From an uncultured Clostridium sp. (GTDB lineage Bacteria > Bacillota > Clostridia > UBA1212 > UBA1255): a stretch of 11,570 nucleotides of DNA. Shown here piece after piece: positions 1 through 6,053 of this stretch (the stretch's first letter is position 1; every line of letters begins with the position of its first letter). Position numbers and translations under genes: made by a program. Location: NCBI GenBank assembly GCA_900555605.1, contig USLW01000033.1, positions 1-11,570 on the forward strand, in the 5' to 3' direction. The notes under the pieces are model-generated. The model did no database searches, had not been told where the DNA came from, and saw nothing but the letters and a program-made list of their open reading frames with translations.

Positions 1-357
1 CAGCGCCATACAGGACTGGGCAAAAGCCGCCGCATCCCTGAGGGGAAGCCGGGTGCGCCGCTTCATGACCAGTCCGTTCAGCTTAGATTTAATTTCAAAA
101 AAGCTCATACTGTCCCCGCCGGCAGCACCGTAAACGCGCAGCCGCAACTTTTGCCGGAAACGGTCTCTGTTTACCGTCTCATAAAAGCACTCCCGCCGGT
201 CATTATCAAAATAAAGGCTGCTGAGGGTTTAATAGCCGTATGCATTGCCGTTCTTGTCCGTCTCCACATAAGGCGCCAGATCGTCAACCATTCTGTCCAT
301 GATATCATATGTAACCGGGAATTTAAATTCGTACCGGCAAAAATCTCCTTGAAACAC
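1..357 (-). pseudogene. VTC-domain (polyphosphate polymerase-like) protein, interrupted by an in-frame TAA, 3' end outside the window
   Basis: Reading the minus strand in one frame gives the N-terminal part of a VTC/triphosphate-tunnel protein: RYEFKF near residue 8, then SLYFDN, RQKLRLRVYG and FFEIKSKLNGLVMKRR. These match the tunnel-lining E-x-K and R/K-rich strands of the VTC family, whose yeast member Vtc4 makes polyphosphate; bacterial members are mostly uncharacterised. The frame is broken by a single TAA at 229-231 (codon 43), directly before TLSSLYFDN. Homology-like sequence continues in the same frame to the window edge (76 more codons), so this is a nonsense change or sequence error, not a frameshift. 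The start is uncertain: I chose GTG at 355-357, nine bases after GGGAGG; GTG at 364-366 abuts that site, and ATG at 298-300 would lose the first strand. It lies 42 bases downstream of pdxA, probably in the same transcript. The family call is fairly sure; whether the gene is dead is not. Confidence 0.72.
229..231 (-). other. In-frame TAA inside the VTC-domain gene
   Basis: The minus strand reads GGC TAT TAA ACC CTC AGC AGC CTT TAT TTT GAT. The coding sense on both sides belongs to the same frame and the same domain, so one base change (for example TAT, TAC, AAA, CAA or GAA to TAA) would explain it. In VTC proteins an aromatic or aliphatic residue commonly precedes the I/L-x-SLYFDN strand, so tyrosine is a natural original residue; that part is inference. 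Confidence 0.75.
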
Positions 358-399
358 CGTATGCACCCTCCCTGTACGCGGCCTATCTTCCGCAGCGTT

Positions 400-1374
400 T
401 CATGTCCCGCATGTCCGCCGCGCACTGTATTTGGCAGCTAACAAAATCGCCTCCACCATACTGATCTCGCTGGCCTGATTTTTCCCGGCAATATCAAACG
501 CCGTGCCGTGGTCTACGGAGGTCCGCAGAAACGGCATGCCGTGGGTGATTGCAATCGTGCGTTCAAAATCCAGCGTTTTTGTGGCAATGTGTCCTTGATC
601 ATGGTAAAGAGATAATACCGCGTTATATTTTCCGATATAAGCCTGATGAAATACGGAATCCGCACTGACCGGTCCCGTTACCGCAAACCCCAGACGGCGC
701 GCTTCTTCTACCGCCGGTGCAATAATCTCCACCTCTTCGGTTCCGAACAGGCCGTGCTCCCCGCTGTGCGGATTCAAGCCTGCAACCGCCATGGTTCCCT
801 CGGTTACGCCAATGCTGTGCAAAGCCGCGGTACACCGTTCGATATAATCCAAAATCCGTCGGCGTGTTACGCGTCTGCAGGCCTCAGTCAGAGAAACATG
901 TCTGGTGAGAAAAAATACGCGAAGCCCTCTGGTCTCGAACATGGTCAGAGGGTCCTCCGTATGGGTCAGCGCAGCAAAAATCTCCGTGTGACCGATATAG
1001 TCCACATCTGCCGCCCGCAGAGATTCTTTATTGATGGGGGCTGTAGCAACTGCTGCCGCGCATTCGTTCATACACAGATGCGCAGCATTTCGGATACAGT
1101 CATACGCCATCCGGCCTCCCGCGGCACAAATCGTTCCGATCTGTGCCGGCATTGCAACGGAACCGGAAACATCAGAAATAATATGCCCGAAGCGCTCTGC
1201 AAAATCGTGCTTCCCGCAAAATCCGGCCGTATATTCCAGCACCGCACGATTTCCGATCACCAAAGGCTGACACGCTTCAAATATCTCTTTATGATATAAG
1301 GATTTCACAACAATTTCAGGGCCGATCCCGCAAGGGTCTCCCATCGTAATGGCAATGATCGGTTTAATTTGCAA
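400..1374 (-). CDS. pdxA: PdxA-family 4-hydroxythreonine-4-phosphate dehydrogenase (possibly PdxA2-type, four-carbon acid phosphate)
   Basis: The 324-residue protein has the full PdxA pattern and normal length. [11 protein letters not shown] is at 11-21, TAPINKE at 111-117, GHTE at 128-131, LTRHVSL at 156-162, [10 protein letters not shown] at 199-208, [10 protein letters not shown] at 257-266 and [15 protein letters not shown] at 284-298. His159, His203 and His258 correspond to the three metal-binding histidines of the E. coli enzyme. PdxA oxidises and decarboxylates 4-phosphohydroxy-L-threonine with NAD in DXP-dependent PLP synthesis; PdxA2 relatives act on D-threonate/D-erythronate 4-phosphate. 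Most Firmicutes make PLP with PdxST, and no other DXP-pathway pdx gene or DUF1537 kinase is visible here, so the substrate is open. The start is odd: TTG at 1372-1374 lies only two bases after GGAGG (1377-1381), while an ATT two codons later would be spaced eight bases from the site. A promoter and a palindrome lie just upstream. Confidence 0.93.
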   Translation of the reverse strand: MQIKPIIAITMGDPCGIGPEIVVKSLYHKEIFEACQPLVIGNRAVLEYTAGFCGKHDFAERFGHIISDVSGSVAMPAQIGTICAAGGRMAYDCIRNAAHLCMNECAAAVATAPINKESLRAADVDYIGHTEIFAALTHTEDPLTMFETRGLRVFFLTRHVSLTEACRRVTRRRILDYIERCTAALHSIGVTEGTMAVAGLNPHSGEHGLFGTEEVEIIAPAVEEARRLGFAVTGPVSADSVFHQAYIGKYNAVLSLYHDQGHIATKTLDFERTIAITHGMPFLRTSVDHGTAFDIAGKNQASEISMVEAILLAAKYSARRTCGT

Positions 1375-1382
1375 TCCCTCCG

Positions 1383-1396
1383 TTTATGCGCATAAA
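1383..1396. promoter_or_regulatory. Perfect 14-bp palindrome in the pdxA leader, operator candidate
   Basis: TTTATGCGCATAAA is its own reverse complement. It lies between the predicted pdxA promoter and the ribosome binding site, about 20-33 bases after the expected transcription start, with its edge one base from the GGAGGG. That position suits a repressor acting as a roadblock; in RNA it could also form a short 5-bp hairpin beside the ribosome binding site. No regulator gene is visible nearby, so function is inference. Confidence 0.4.
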
Positions 1397-1422
1397 ATTG
1401 TATTTGCAAAATTGTTTTAAAC

Positions 1423-1452
1423 AGTATAACATATCGCCGCATACAAATCCAA
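1423..1452 (-). promoter_or_regulatory. Predicted sigma-A promoter for pdxA (extended -10)
   Basis: On the minus strand TTGGAT (1447-1452) is followed, after 18 bases, by TATACT (1423-1428). The -10 is preceded by TG plus one base, forming the extended -10 TGTTATACT. The expected start near 1416 would give a leader of about 40 bases to pdxA. The region is AT-rich and lies between the flippase terminator candidate and pdxA, so pdxA and the VTC gene likely form a separate unit. Confidence 0.55.
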
Positions 1453-1480
1453 TGTTTTTTACAAATTCTTTACGCGCAAT

Positions 1481-1502
1481 TGAAAAGCAATTCGGAATTG
1501 CT
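1481..1502 (-). terminator. Rho-independent terminator candidate after the flippase gene
   Basis: The minus strand contains AGCAATT-CCG-AATTGCT followed by TTTC, a 7-bp stem with a 3-base loop and a short T run, 15 bases after the TAG stop of the flippase reading frame. The stem is AT-rich and the T tract short, so termination may be inefficient. Confidence 0.45.
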
Positions 1503-1516
1503 GCCGCCCGGTCCCC

Positions 1517-2104
1517 CTAAAGCTTCAGGTCCCGCCTGCGCGGAATCCGCACGGAGCCGAACATCACCAAAAGCAGCACTGCCAGCAGACAGGATACCCC
1601 ACCTGCAAAGATCCACCCCGCTGTATGATTTCCAAGTTCGGTGGCCAGCAGAAAACGGCCCGTAACGCAAATGGCCAAGGCAGGAAAAAACGGCTTTAAA
1701 ATCCACTCCCGAAGATAAAACGCCATCCCTGTTTTTTGTACAATGAAAATCAAATTCATTCCGCTCGAAACAACCATGCTGATTACAGTCCCCCAGATAA
1801 AGCCCGAAATCCCGTATATCGGCACAACAAACCAGATAAAACCCAGCCGTATCGCATATCCGATGGTGGTACTGACCAGGGCGGCGCCCTGTTTGCCCAA
1901 ACCATTCAGGATTCCGGCCATTGTCTGCTGCAGGTACATCAAAATGCAGCAGGAGGCCAGTTTTACAAGCAGCGGGCCCACCTCCTGCCCGCGATAGAAA
2001 AATTCACCGATCTGAAAACCGAATGTATAGAAAACGCCGAAGCAAAAAAATCCCATTACAAAACTCATTTTAATGCAGCGCGAAATCCGGTAGTTGGCCA
2101 GGCG
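1517..2104 (-). pseudogene. C-terminal remnant of the split flippase
   Basis: The sequence after the TAA encodes 12 residues (RLANYRISRCIK), then a segment opening MSFVMGFFCF with about six hydrophobic helices and a basic tail ending RIPRRRDLKL. The motif MYLQQTMAGILNGLGKQ is the family's second-half signature. The ATG at 2066-2068 has no recognisable ribosome binding site, so independent translation is unlikely. Confidence 0.65.
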
Positions 2105-3031
2105 TTAATTTTTTACAGACATGGACTCTGCAATCGCCGGAACCAGTGTTGTTGCGAGCGCGGAAGTAACAAGGGTTGGAAAACTGATCAGCGGCATAGC
2201 CATTCCTGAAATACGTCCCAGCATTTCGATGCTGGCGGTATAGTTGAGGCCGCCTGCTAAAAACCGCATAGGTAAAATGACGGATTCCACAGTTCCCATA
2301 ATCGACGTCAGGAAACGATTTACGGAAATCGGCGCGGAAAAACGGCCGATTGTTTTTGCGGCGCTTCTTCTGGTAATGGTAGGCGCTTTCACGGCCGGCT
2401 TCCGGCATTCTTTAAAAAATACATAGCCCACCACCAATAAATTCGCCATTTCTCCCACAGCGGCGGACACAGTCGCAAGTGCGCAGGCATATGCTAAATT
2501 TTCCCCGGCAATATGCGACGCTAATATAAAAATAACGCCGATCCGCACAATCTGTTCCACCACCTGCGAAACAGCCGTAGGGGTGACCTGGGAAGCTCCG
2601 TAGAAATATCCCTTGATGGCGGAGGCCGCGGACACAATCGGAATGCATGGCGCCAGCATAATCAAAGACAGATATGTCCGTTCATCGTGCAGAAGGTGTA
2701 CTGCAATCGGTTTTGCAAAAGCAATCAAAAGAATCCCTACCGCTGTGCCCACCACAAGCAGAAACGCAAAGCCTGTTTTGGCAATGCGCTTTGCATTTGC
2801 CTCATTGCCCCTGGCCTTCTCCTGCGCAGTCATGCCGGACACCGTAATGGATACCCCGGCCGTCAGTGTTAAAATAATCAGGGAATATACAGGCGAGGCT
2901 AATTGAAAGAGCCCCATGCCTTCCGCCCCGATGAGATTGGACATAAAAATCCTGTTTAAAAAACCCATGATCCGCACAATGAGACCGGCTATCATCAGCT
3001 TCACTGCGCCAGCTTTATATGTTTCCTTCAC
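2105..3031 (-). CDS. N-terminal translatable part of the split flippase
   Basis: If the TAA is real and not read through, translation gives 308 residues with about eight hydrophobic helices and ends SMSVKN. Half-length MVF proteins are not known to flip substrates, so this product is probably inactive. It is 59 bases downstream of the rhomboid gene and likely shares its transcript. Confidence 0.6.
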   Translation of the reverse strand: MKETYKAGAVKLMIAGLIVRIMGFLNRIFMSNLIGAEGMGLFQLASPVYSLIILTLTAGVSITVSGMTAQEKARGNEANAKRIAKTGFAFLLVVGTAVGILLIAFAKPIAVHLLHDERTYLSLIMLAPCIPIVSAASAIKGYFYGASQVTPTAVSQVVEQIVRIGVIFILASHIAGENLAYACALATVSAAVGEMANLLVVGYVFFKECRKPAVKAPTITRRSAAKTIGRFSAPISVNRFLTSIMGTVESVILPMRFLAGGLNYTASIEMLGRISGMAMPLISFPTLVTSALATTLVPAIAESMSVKN

Positions 3032-3090
3032 AAATCACACTGTCCATTACCCGAAACATTACATCCATACTTATTTCGGAAACAGCCTGT

Positions 3091-4227
3091 TTATGCGTTC
3101 TTTTTTGCGCGGTACAGCAGCCAGGCCAGCAGAAGGCCGGCAAAAAACCCGCCGAAATGGCCGTAATTGTCGATATTCGCTTCTGAAAATATGCCGTAAA
3201 AGAGGTTGAAGAGCACCATAAACCCGAACATCAGATAATTGCCCATATGACGAAACCGTTTGGCCTCCCGGTCAAAAAACATCCGATAAATCAGCACGCC
3301 GCCCAATCCCATAATCGCGCCCGAGGCGCCGAGGGATAAATAGTCGGTAAAAAAGAAGGACAGCAGATTGCCTGCCAAACCGGATATCAGGTAGATCAGC
3401 CAGAATTCACTGTCGCTGTAATATCGCCGGATAATTGTCCCTAAATAGTAAAGAGAAAACATATTGCCGGATAGATGCGTGATATCCGCATGCAGAAACA
3501 TGGAGGTAAAAAGCCGCCAGACTTCCCCCTTGCGGATCAGGTCGTTATCTTGAATTCCCCACTCCTGTAAAAAATCCGCGCCATACCGCCGCTGGAGAAA
3601 AAGTCCTGCAAAAAAGACCGCCACATTGACGGCAATCAAAAACCATACCGGATGAAAAGCCGACCGTTTCTGTTGGCTTTGAAAATTTCTGCGTGTCTCT
3701 GCGAGCTCCTGTCTGAATTGATTCATATAGATGATCCGCTCTGCAGGCGTGACAGCCCCCATGGGCGCCACCCTGTCAGATACAGCACGCAGCTTTTTAT
3801 CGTGGAGATTTCTGCCGGAAACCGTATGATACGTTCCGGATTTTAAATCAAAGATTACCAGCTCCGCAAGAATGCCGTTCTCCTCCATCAGGCGCAGCTT
3901 TTCTGAAAACATCTGCGGAATACGGGGCTGAAACAATGTATAATCTTCAAATGCATATACATAATAATAAAAAATATTTTTTCCCTGAGGATCAAACCTG
4001 CGTTTTTCGATAAACAAATCCAATGGATAGGCCAGTTCAGCAGCAATCTGGTCTGCGGAAACCAATTCGTCCTTTGGCGCGACATAACGGGCATACAAAA
4101 CGGAAAGCGCACTCATTTCCTGCTTGATCAGCGCTTTTCCGTCTTTTGACACCTGATAATAGGCATCCTTAACAGCTGATAAAATAAATAAATTTAAGAA
4201 GTCGGACAAATTAGCCGCGTCTGACAT
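3091..4227 (-). CDS. Rhomboid-family intramembrane serine protease with N-terminal soluble domain
   Basis: The 378-residue protein has a soluble N-terminal region of about 190 residues that I cannot assign, then a six-helix rhomboid core (about 192-373). The active site is complete: GASG with catalytic Ser302, NIDNYGHFGG with catalytic His357, and GEVWRLFTSMFLH...HLSGNM with His246, His251 and the oxyanion-type Asn255. Rhomboids cleave membrane-protein segments within the bilayer. The layout recalls Bacillus GluP/YqgP, which also has an N-terminal cytoplasmic domain, but the C-terminal TPR part of that protein is missing; here the chain ends RAKKNA right after the last helix. ATG at 4225-4227 follows GGAGG located inside the upstream S1 gene, and the two genes overlap by 17 bases, so translation is probably coupled. 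Substrate unknown; proximity to divIC, S1 and the flippase suggests an envelope role, by inference only. Confidence 0.93.
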   Translation of the reverse strand: MSDAANLSDFLNLFILSAVKDAYYQVSKDGKALIKQEMSALSVLYARYVAPKDELVSADQIAAELAYPLDLFIEKRRFDPQGKNIFYYYVYAFEDYTLFQPRIPQMFSEKLRLMEENGILAELVIFDLKSGTYHTVSGRNLHDKKLRAVSDRVAPMGAVTPAERIIYMNQFRQELAETRRNFQSQQKRSAFHPVWFLIAVNVAVFFAGLFLQRRYGADFLQEWGIQDNDLIRKGEVWRLFTSMFLHADITHLSGNMFSLYYLGTIIRRYYSDSEFWLIYLISGLAGNLLSFFFTDYLSLGASGAIMGLGGVLIYRMFFDREAKRFRHMGNYLMFGFMVLFNLFYGIFSEANIDNYGHFGGFFAGLLLAWLLYRAKKNA

Positions 4228-4717
4228 ATCCTCCGCCCCGTTTGTTGTCGGTCTGATGCTTTACATCAACCAGACGTTCCTCACTCTCTTTCATAAACTT
4301 TGCCAGTTTATCCTCAAAAGCGCCTGACTCCCGGTTGCGGTCGTCACTGAACAGCGGAGGCGGCTGTAAAAACAGTGAGGCAGACGACTGCTGCTTCTGC
4401 TGCGGAACTCTCCGGGGCTTATTCTCTGCAGCCGCATGGTTCTGCCGTTTTTTGGGAATTGCTTCCGGATTGCTGTCCGCAAGCAGAGCAGAAGCCTTTT
4501 TAATGGAAAGCCGCTTTTTTCCGTCACGCTCAGTCGCCAGCGCAATCACATGTACGTCTTGTCCGATCTGCAAAAAATCTCTTACATCCTTTACATATTC
4601 CTCTGAAATCTCGGAAATATGCACCAATCCCGTAGTGCCGTCCTGAAGCCTGACAAACGCACCAAAACTCATAATGGCCGTAACCTTGCCCCCAATAATA
4701 CCGCTTCCCTCTGCCAT
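4211..4717 (-). CDS. S1-domain RNA-binding protein (YabR-like)
   Basis: Residues about 7-74 form one S1 OB-fold: GGKVTAIMSFGAFVRL, GLVHISEIS, then QDVHVIALATERDGKKRLSIKKA. A polar, proline/glutamine-rich linker (about 85-125) follows, and the end carries FEDKLAKFMKESEERL plus a basic glycine tail (KRGGGYVRRG), a layout common in S1 proteins next to divIC in Clostridia and Bacilli (YabR in B. subtilis). It presumably binds RNA or ribosomes; its exact job is not established. ATG at 4715-4717 follows GGGAGG by about 12 bases, slightly long. It begins 28 bases after divIC and its last codons contain the ribosome binding site and start of the rhomboid gene. Confidence 0.9.
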   Translation of the reverse strand: MAEGSGIIGGKVTAIMSFGAFVRLQDGTTGLVHISEISEEYVKDVRDFLQIGQDVHVIALATERDGKKRLSIKKASALLADSNPEAIPKKRQNHAAAENKPRRVPQQKQQSSASLFLQPPPLFSDDRNRESGAFEDKLAKFMKESEERLVDVKHQTDNKRGGGYVRRG

Positions 4718-4745
4718 AAAAAGATACTGCCTCCCAGTTTGCTGT

Positions 4746-5012
4746 TTAGTCGTTTATAAAAACAATTTCATTGTTTTTTACATAGCCGAGCTCTTCACGA
4801 GCCTTCTTTTCAATATATTCGTCTGTACCTACCATCGACTCTTCCCGGAGCAGTTCTTCTTTACGCAGTTCCTCTGCAGCAATCTTTTGCTGCAGCTCAT
4901 GATATTGTTCCATATTTCGTGTCAGGGTATCCTGCTGTCCGATCAGCAATACCGTCAGATAAACGGCTAATGCGATAAATACCAGATTCTGCAGATTCAA
5001 TTTTTTAAACAT
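4746..5012 (-). CDS. divIC: DivIC/FtsB-family septum formation initiator
   Basis: This small bitopic protein (88 residues from the chosen start) has a short basic cytoplasmic N-terminus (MFKKLNLQ), one membrane helix (about 8-25), an extracytoplasmic coiled coil (about 27-60, rich in E, Q and L) and the conserved tail EYIEKKAREELGYVKNNEIVF. That is the full DivIC/FtsB pattern. DivIC works with FtsL and DivIB in the divisome to activate septal wall synthesis. I chose ATG at 5010-5012 because AAGGTGAT ends four bases before it; the GTG three codons upstream lies inside that ribosome binding site. It has its own promoter in the gap after yabQ and sits in the yabP-yabQ-divIC-S1 order known from B. 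subtilis. Confidence 0.93.
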   Translation of the reverse strand: MFKKLNLQNLVFIALAVYLTVLLIGQQDTLTRNMEQYHELQQKIAAEELRKEELLREESMVGTDEYIEKKAREELGYVKNNEIVFIND

Positions 5013-5016
5013 TTGT

Positions 5017-5024
5017 ATCACCTT
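5017..5024 (-). promoter_or_regulatory. divIC ribosome binding site
   Basis: AAGGTGAT, four bases before ATG 5012, matches the end of the 16S anti-Shine-Dalgarno complement. It overlaps the alternative upstream GTG (5019-5021), which argues against that start. Confidence 0.75.
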
Positions 5025-5050
5025 AGCATTTTTCTTTTGTAATCAAGCGT

Positions 5051-5079
5051 ATTATATAGTGTAAATTGCAGTTCGTAAA
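5051..5079 (-). promoter_or_regulatory. Predicted sigma-A promoter for divIC
   Basis: On the minus strand TTTACG (5074-5079; four of six consensus bases) is followed by a 17-base spacer and a perfect TATAAT (5051-5056). It lies in the 84-base gap between the yabQ stop and divIC. This would give divIC, the S1 gene, rhomboid and the flippase vegetative expression independent of the sporulation genes yabPQ upstream. Confidence 0.7.
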
Positions 5080-5096
5080 GTATTTTTTTTAATTTT

Positions 5097-5603
5097 TTAC
5101 GGTTCCGGCGCAGCGGCGGCCTTTGCCCTGGCCTTTGCCCTGGCCTTTGCTCTGCTTTTTTCCATCATCCGACTGAAAAAGCGGACGATTTTTTGTATTG
5201 GTTTCACAAATACAGTCCGGAAAACCACAATGACGGCATAGCAGATATAAAAAATGATCCGATTGGATACCGGACTGATCAACGCGTAGTACAAGGCAAT
5301 CCCGAACGCGGTCCCCAAGAGGACGTATCCCCGGATTTCGCCTCCGTTAAAAACATATACCGCAAGCATAAAAATCGCAAATGAGGCTACCAGAAAAATA
5401 AAATCCTGCAGATGGACCAGCAGATGCGGCGTTCCTCTGCCGGCGCCCTTTTTGGTTGCGCTTCTGACCGCCCGGAAGAAGTCGAAGAGCAGCGCAATAC
5501 ATACGCCGGCGATTGCCATAATAAAAAATACGTAAATGGAATGCAGCGTTCCTGTCCCGGGATTGACACCATTCGCAGGGGAAACGGCAAGAACATGTTC
5601 CAT
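5097..5603 (-). CDS. yabQ: YabQ-family spore cortex biosynthesis membrane protein
   Basis: The 168-residue protein has the YabQ layout: an N-terminal helix containing the family-like IALLFDFFRAVR, further membrane helices (VHLQDFIFLVASFAIFML, GYVLLGTAFGIALYYALIS, IIFYICYAVIVVFRTVF), then a basic cytoplasmic tail. YabQ of B. subtilis is a sporulation protein localised in the forespore outer membrane and required for cortex formation. I chose ATG at 5601-5603, five bases after AAAGGAG; a longer frame from TTG at 5616-5618 would start upstream of that site. The tail carries a three-copy repeat giving alternating Ala-Lys-Ala-Arg residues, unusual for the family, and ends AAAAPEP. The gene follows yabP after 21 bases. 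Confidence 0.9.
   Translation of the reverse strand: MEHVLAVSPANGVNPGTGTLHSIYVFFIMAIAGVCIALLFDFFRAVRSATKKGAGRGTPHLLVHLQDFIFLVASFAIFMLAVYVFNGGEIRGYVLLGTAFGIALYYALISPVSNRIIFYICYAVIVVFRTVFVKPIQKIVRFFSRMMEKSRAKARAKARAKAAAAPEP
5118..5153 (-). repeat. Three tandem 12-bp units in the 3' end of yabQ
   Basis: The plus strand reads GGCCTTTGCCCT twice, then GGCCTTTGCTCT. On the coding strand each unit encodes Ala-Lys-Ala-Arg-type residues, so unit gain or loss keeps the frame and only changes the length of the basic tail. Confidence 0.85.
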
Positions 5604-5608
5604 AGCGA

Positions 5609-5615
5609 CTCCTTT
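5609..5615 (-). promoter_or_regulatory. yabQ ribosome binding site
   Basis: AAAGGAG lies five bases before ATG 5603 in the short gap after yabP and settles the start in favour of ATG over the upstream TTG. Confidence 0.75.
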
Positions 5616-5624
5616 CAATATGTA

Positions 5625-5915
5625 TCAGCGAAACATTCTTTTGAAGATTCCTTTTCCGCTTGCCTTATTTTTATCCTCATATTCACAGCTGTAGATATAG
5701 CCCGTAATCACAAGCTCATGCTGCTCCAAGCTCAGCCTGCCGATCTTCAGTCCTTCTCCGCGCACCAGCATGCGGCCCAGCTCCGTGTCTACATCCACAT
5801 ATTTTTCATCAAAGCTCGCGACATCCGTTACACCGGTAATTTTAATTTTCTCCCGGTTTTCTACATTAATATTTTGTCCGTTCATTTTTACGGGCACGCG
5901 CCGTTCTTCTGCCAT
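5625..5915 (-). CDS. yabP: YabP-family sporulation protein
   Basis: This is a compact soluble beta-rich protein of about 96 residues. It contains the family-like run NREKIKITGVTDVASFDEKYVD, then TELGRMLVRGEGLKIGRL and the strand ELVITGYIYSCEY, ending in a basic tail (KGIFKRMFR). YabP is needed for spore cortex formation in B. subtilis and always pairs with YabQ; the related YqfC has the same fold. I chose ATG at 5913-5915 because AGGGG precedes it by seven bases and MAEERRVP fits family starts; ATG at 5937-5939, after AAGGGGAG, would add eight residues. It is the first minus-strand gene, divergent from the VanW gene; the S4-domain gene (yabO/rqcP) that often precedes it is not here. Confidence 0.9.
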   Translation of the reverse strand: MAEERRVPVKMNGQNINVENREKIKITGVTDVASFDEKYVDVDTELGRMLVRGEGLKIGRLSLEQHELVITGYIYSCEYEDKNKASGKGIFKRMFR

Positions 5916-6006
5916 AACGCTTCCCCTATCTGAAATCATTCTCCCCTTTATAAATATGCGGATATGTGAAAAAGATGTTCATTTTGATGCGGATCTGCCG
6001 ATTATG

Positions 6007-6015
6007 TGCTATACT
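6007..6015 (+). promoter_or_regulatory. Candidate extended -10 promoter for the VanW operon
   Basis: TGCTATACT is an extended -10 (TG plus one base before TATACT). There is no good -35 at 16-18 bases; TTGATG at 5984-5989 is 20 bases away. It lies about 100 bases before the VanW start. Confidence 0.4.
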
Positions 6016-6030
6016 TGCTTTGTATGCGGC

Positions 6031-6053
6031 GGTTTCAGCGGCCGAGCGAAACC
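6031..6053 (+). other. Stem-loop in the VanW operon leader
   Basis: GGTTTC (6031-6036) pairs with GAAACC (6048-6053), with two further GC pairs possible inside. There is no T run after it, so it is not a standard terminator. It would lie in the 5' leader if the -10 at 6007-6015 is used. Confidence 0.35.

Larger units (their letters stand above)
1517..3031 (-). pseudogene. MVF/SpoVB-family lipid-linked saccharide flippase gene, interrupted by one in-frame TAA
   Basis: A single frame of 505 codons, the usual size of SpoVB/YabM/MurJ-type flippases (about 14 membrane helices), is split by TAA at 2105-2107 (codon 309). The N-terminus resembles SpoVB: LMIAGLIVRIMGFLNRIFM at 12-30, then IGAEGMGLFQLASPVYSL, and KGYFYGASQVTP near 140-151. 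The TAA falls between LVPAIAESMSVKN and RLANYRISRCIKMSFVM, a cytoplasmic linker in this family, and the same frame continues cleanly to a TAG at 1517. SpoVB-family proteins move lipid-linked wall precursors; SpoVB is needed for the spore cortex, which would fit the yabPQ neighbours. The start is GTG at 3029-3031 with a weak ribosome binding site; an in-frame TGA just upstream rules out a longer protein. The family is sure; whether the gene is dead, read through or mis-sequenced cannot be told here. Confidence 0.8.

Noticed and set aside
171..425. 84-codon minus-strand frame beside pdxA and the VTC gene
   Set aside because: It overlaps the end of pdxA and the start of the VTC frame in a different frame; the VTC frame shows clear homology and this one does not.
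646..1299. 217-codon open frame on the plus strand opposite pdxA
   Set aside because: It is antisense to a complete PdxA with all motifs, is rich in Cys, Arg and His in a way typical of shadow frames, and resembles no family.
1..3031. Genome-wide reassignment of TAA as a sense codon (for example tyrosine)
   Set aside because: At least seven intact genes in the window end at TAA exactly where their families end, so TAA works as a stop here.
3032..3090. CCGAAA...TTTCGG inverted repeat after the rhomboid gene as a terminator
   Set aside because: The loop is about 20 bases and no T run follows on the minus strand, so it does not look like an intrinsic terminator.
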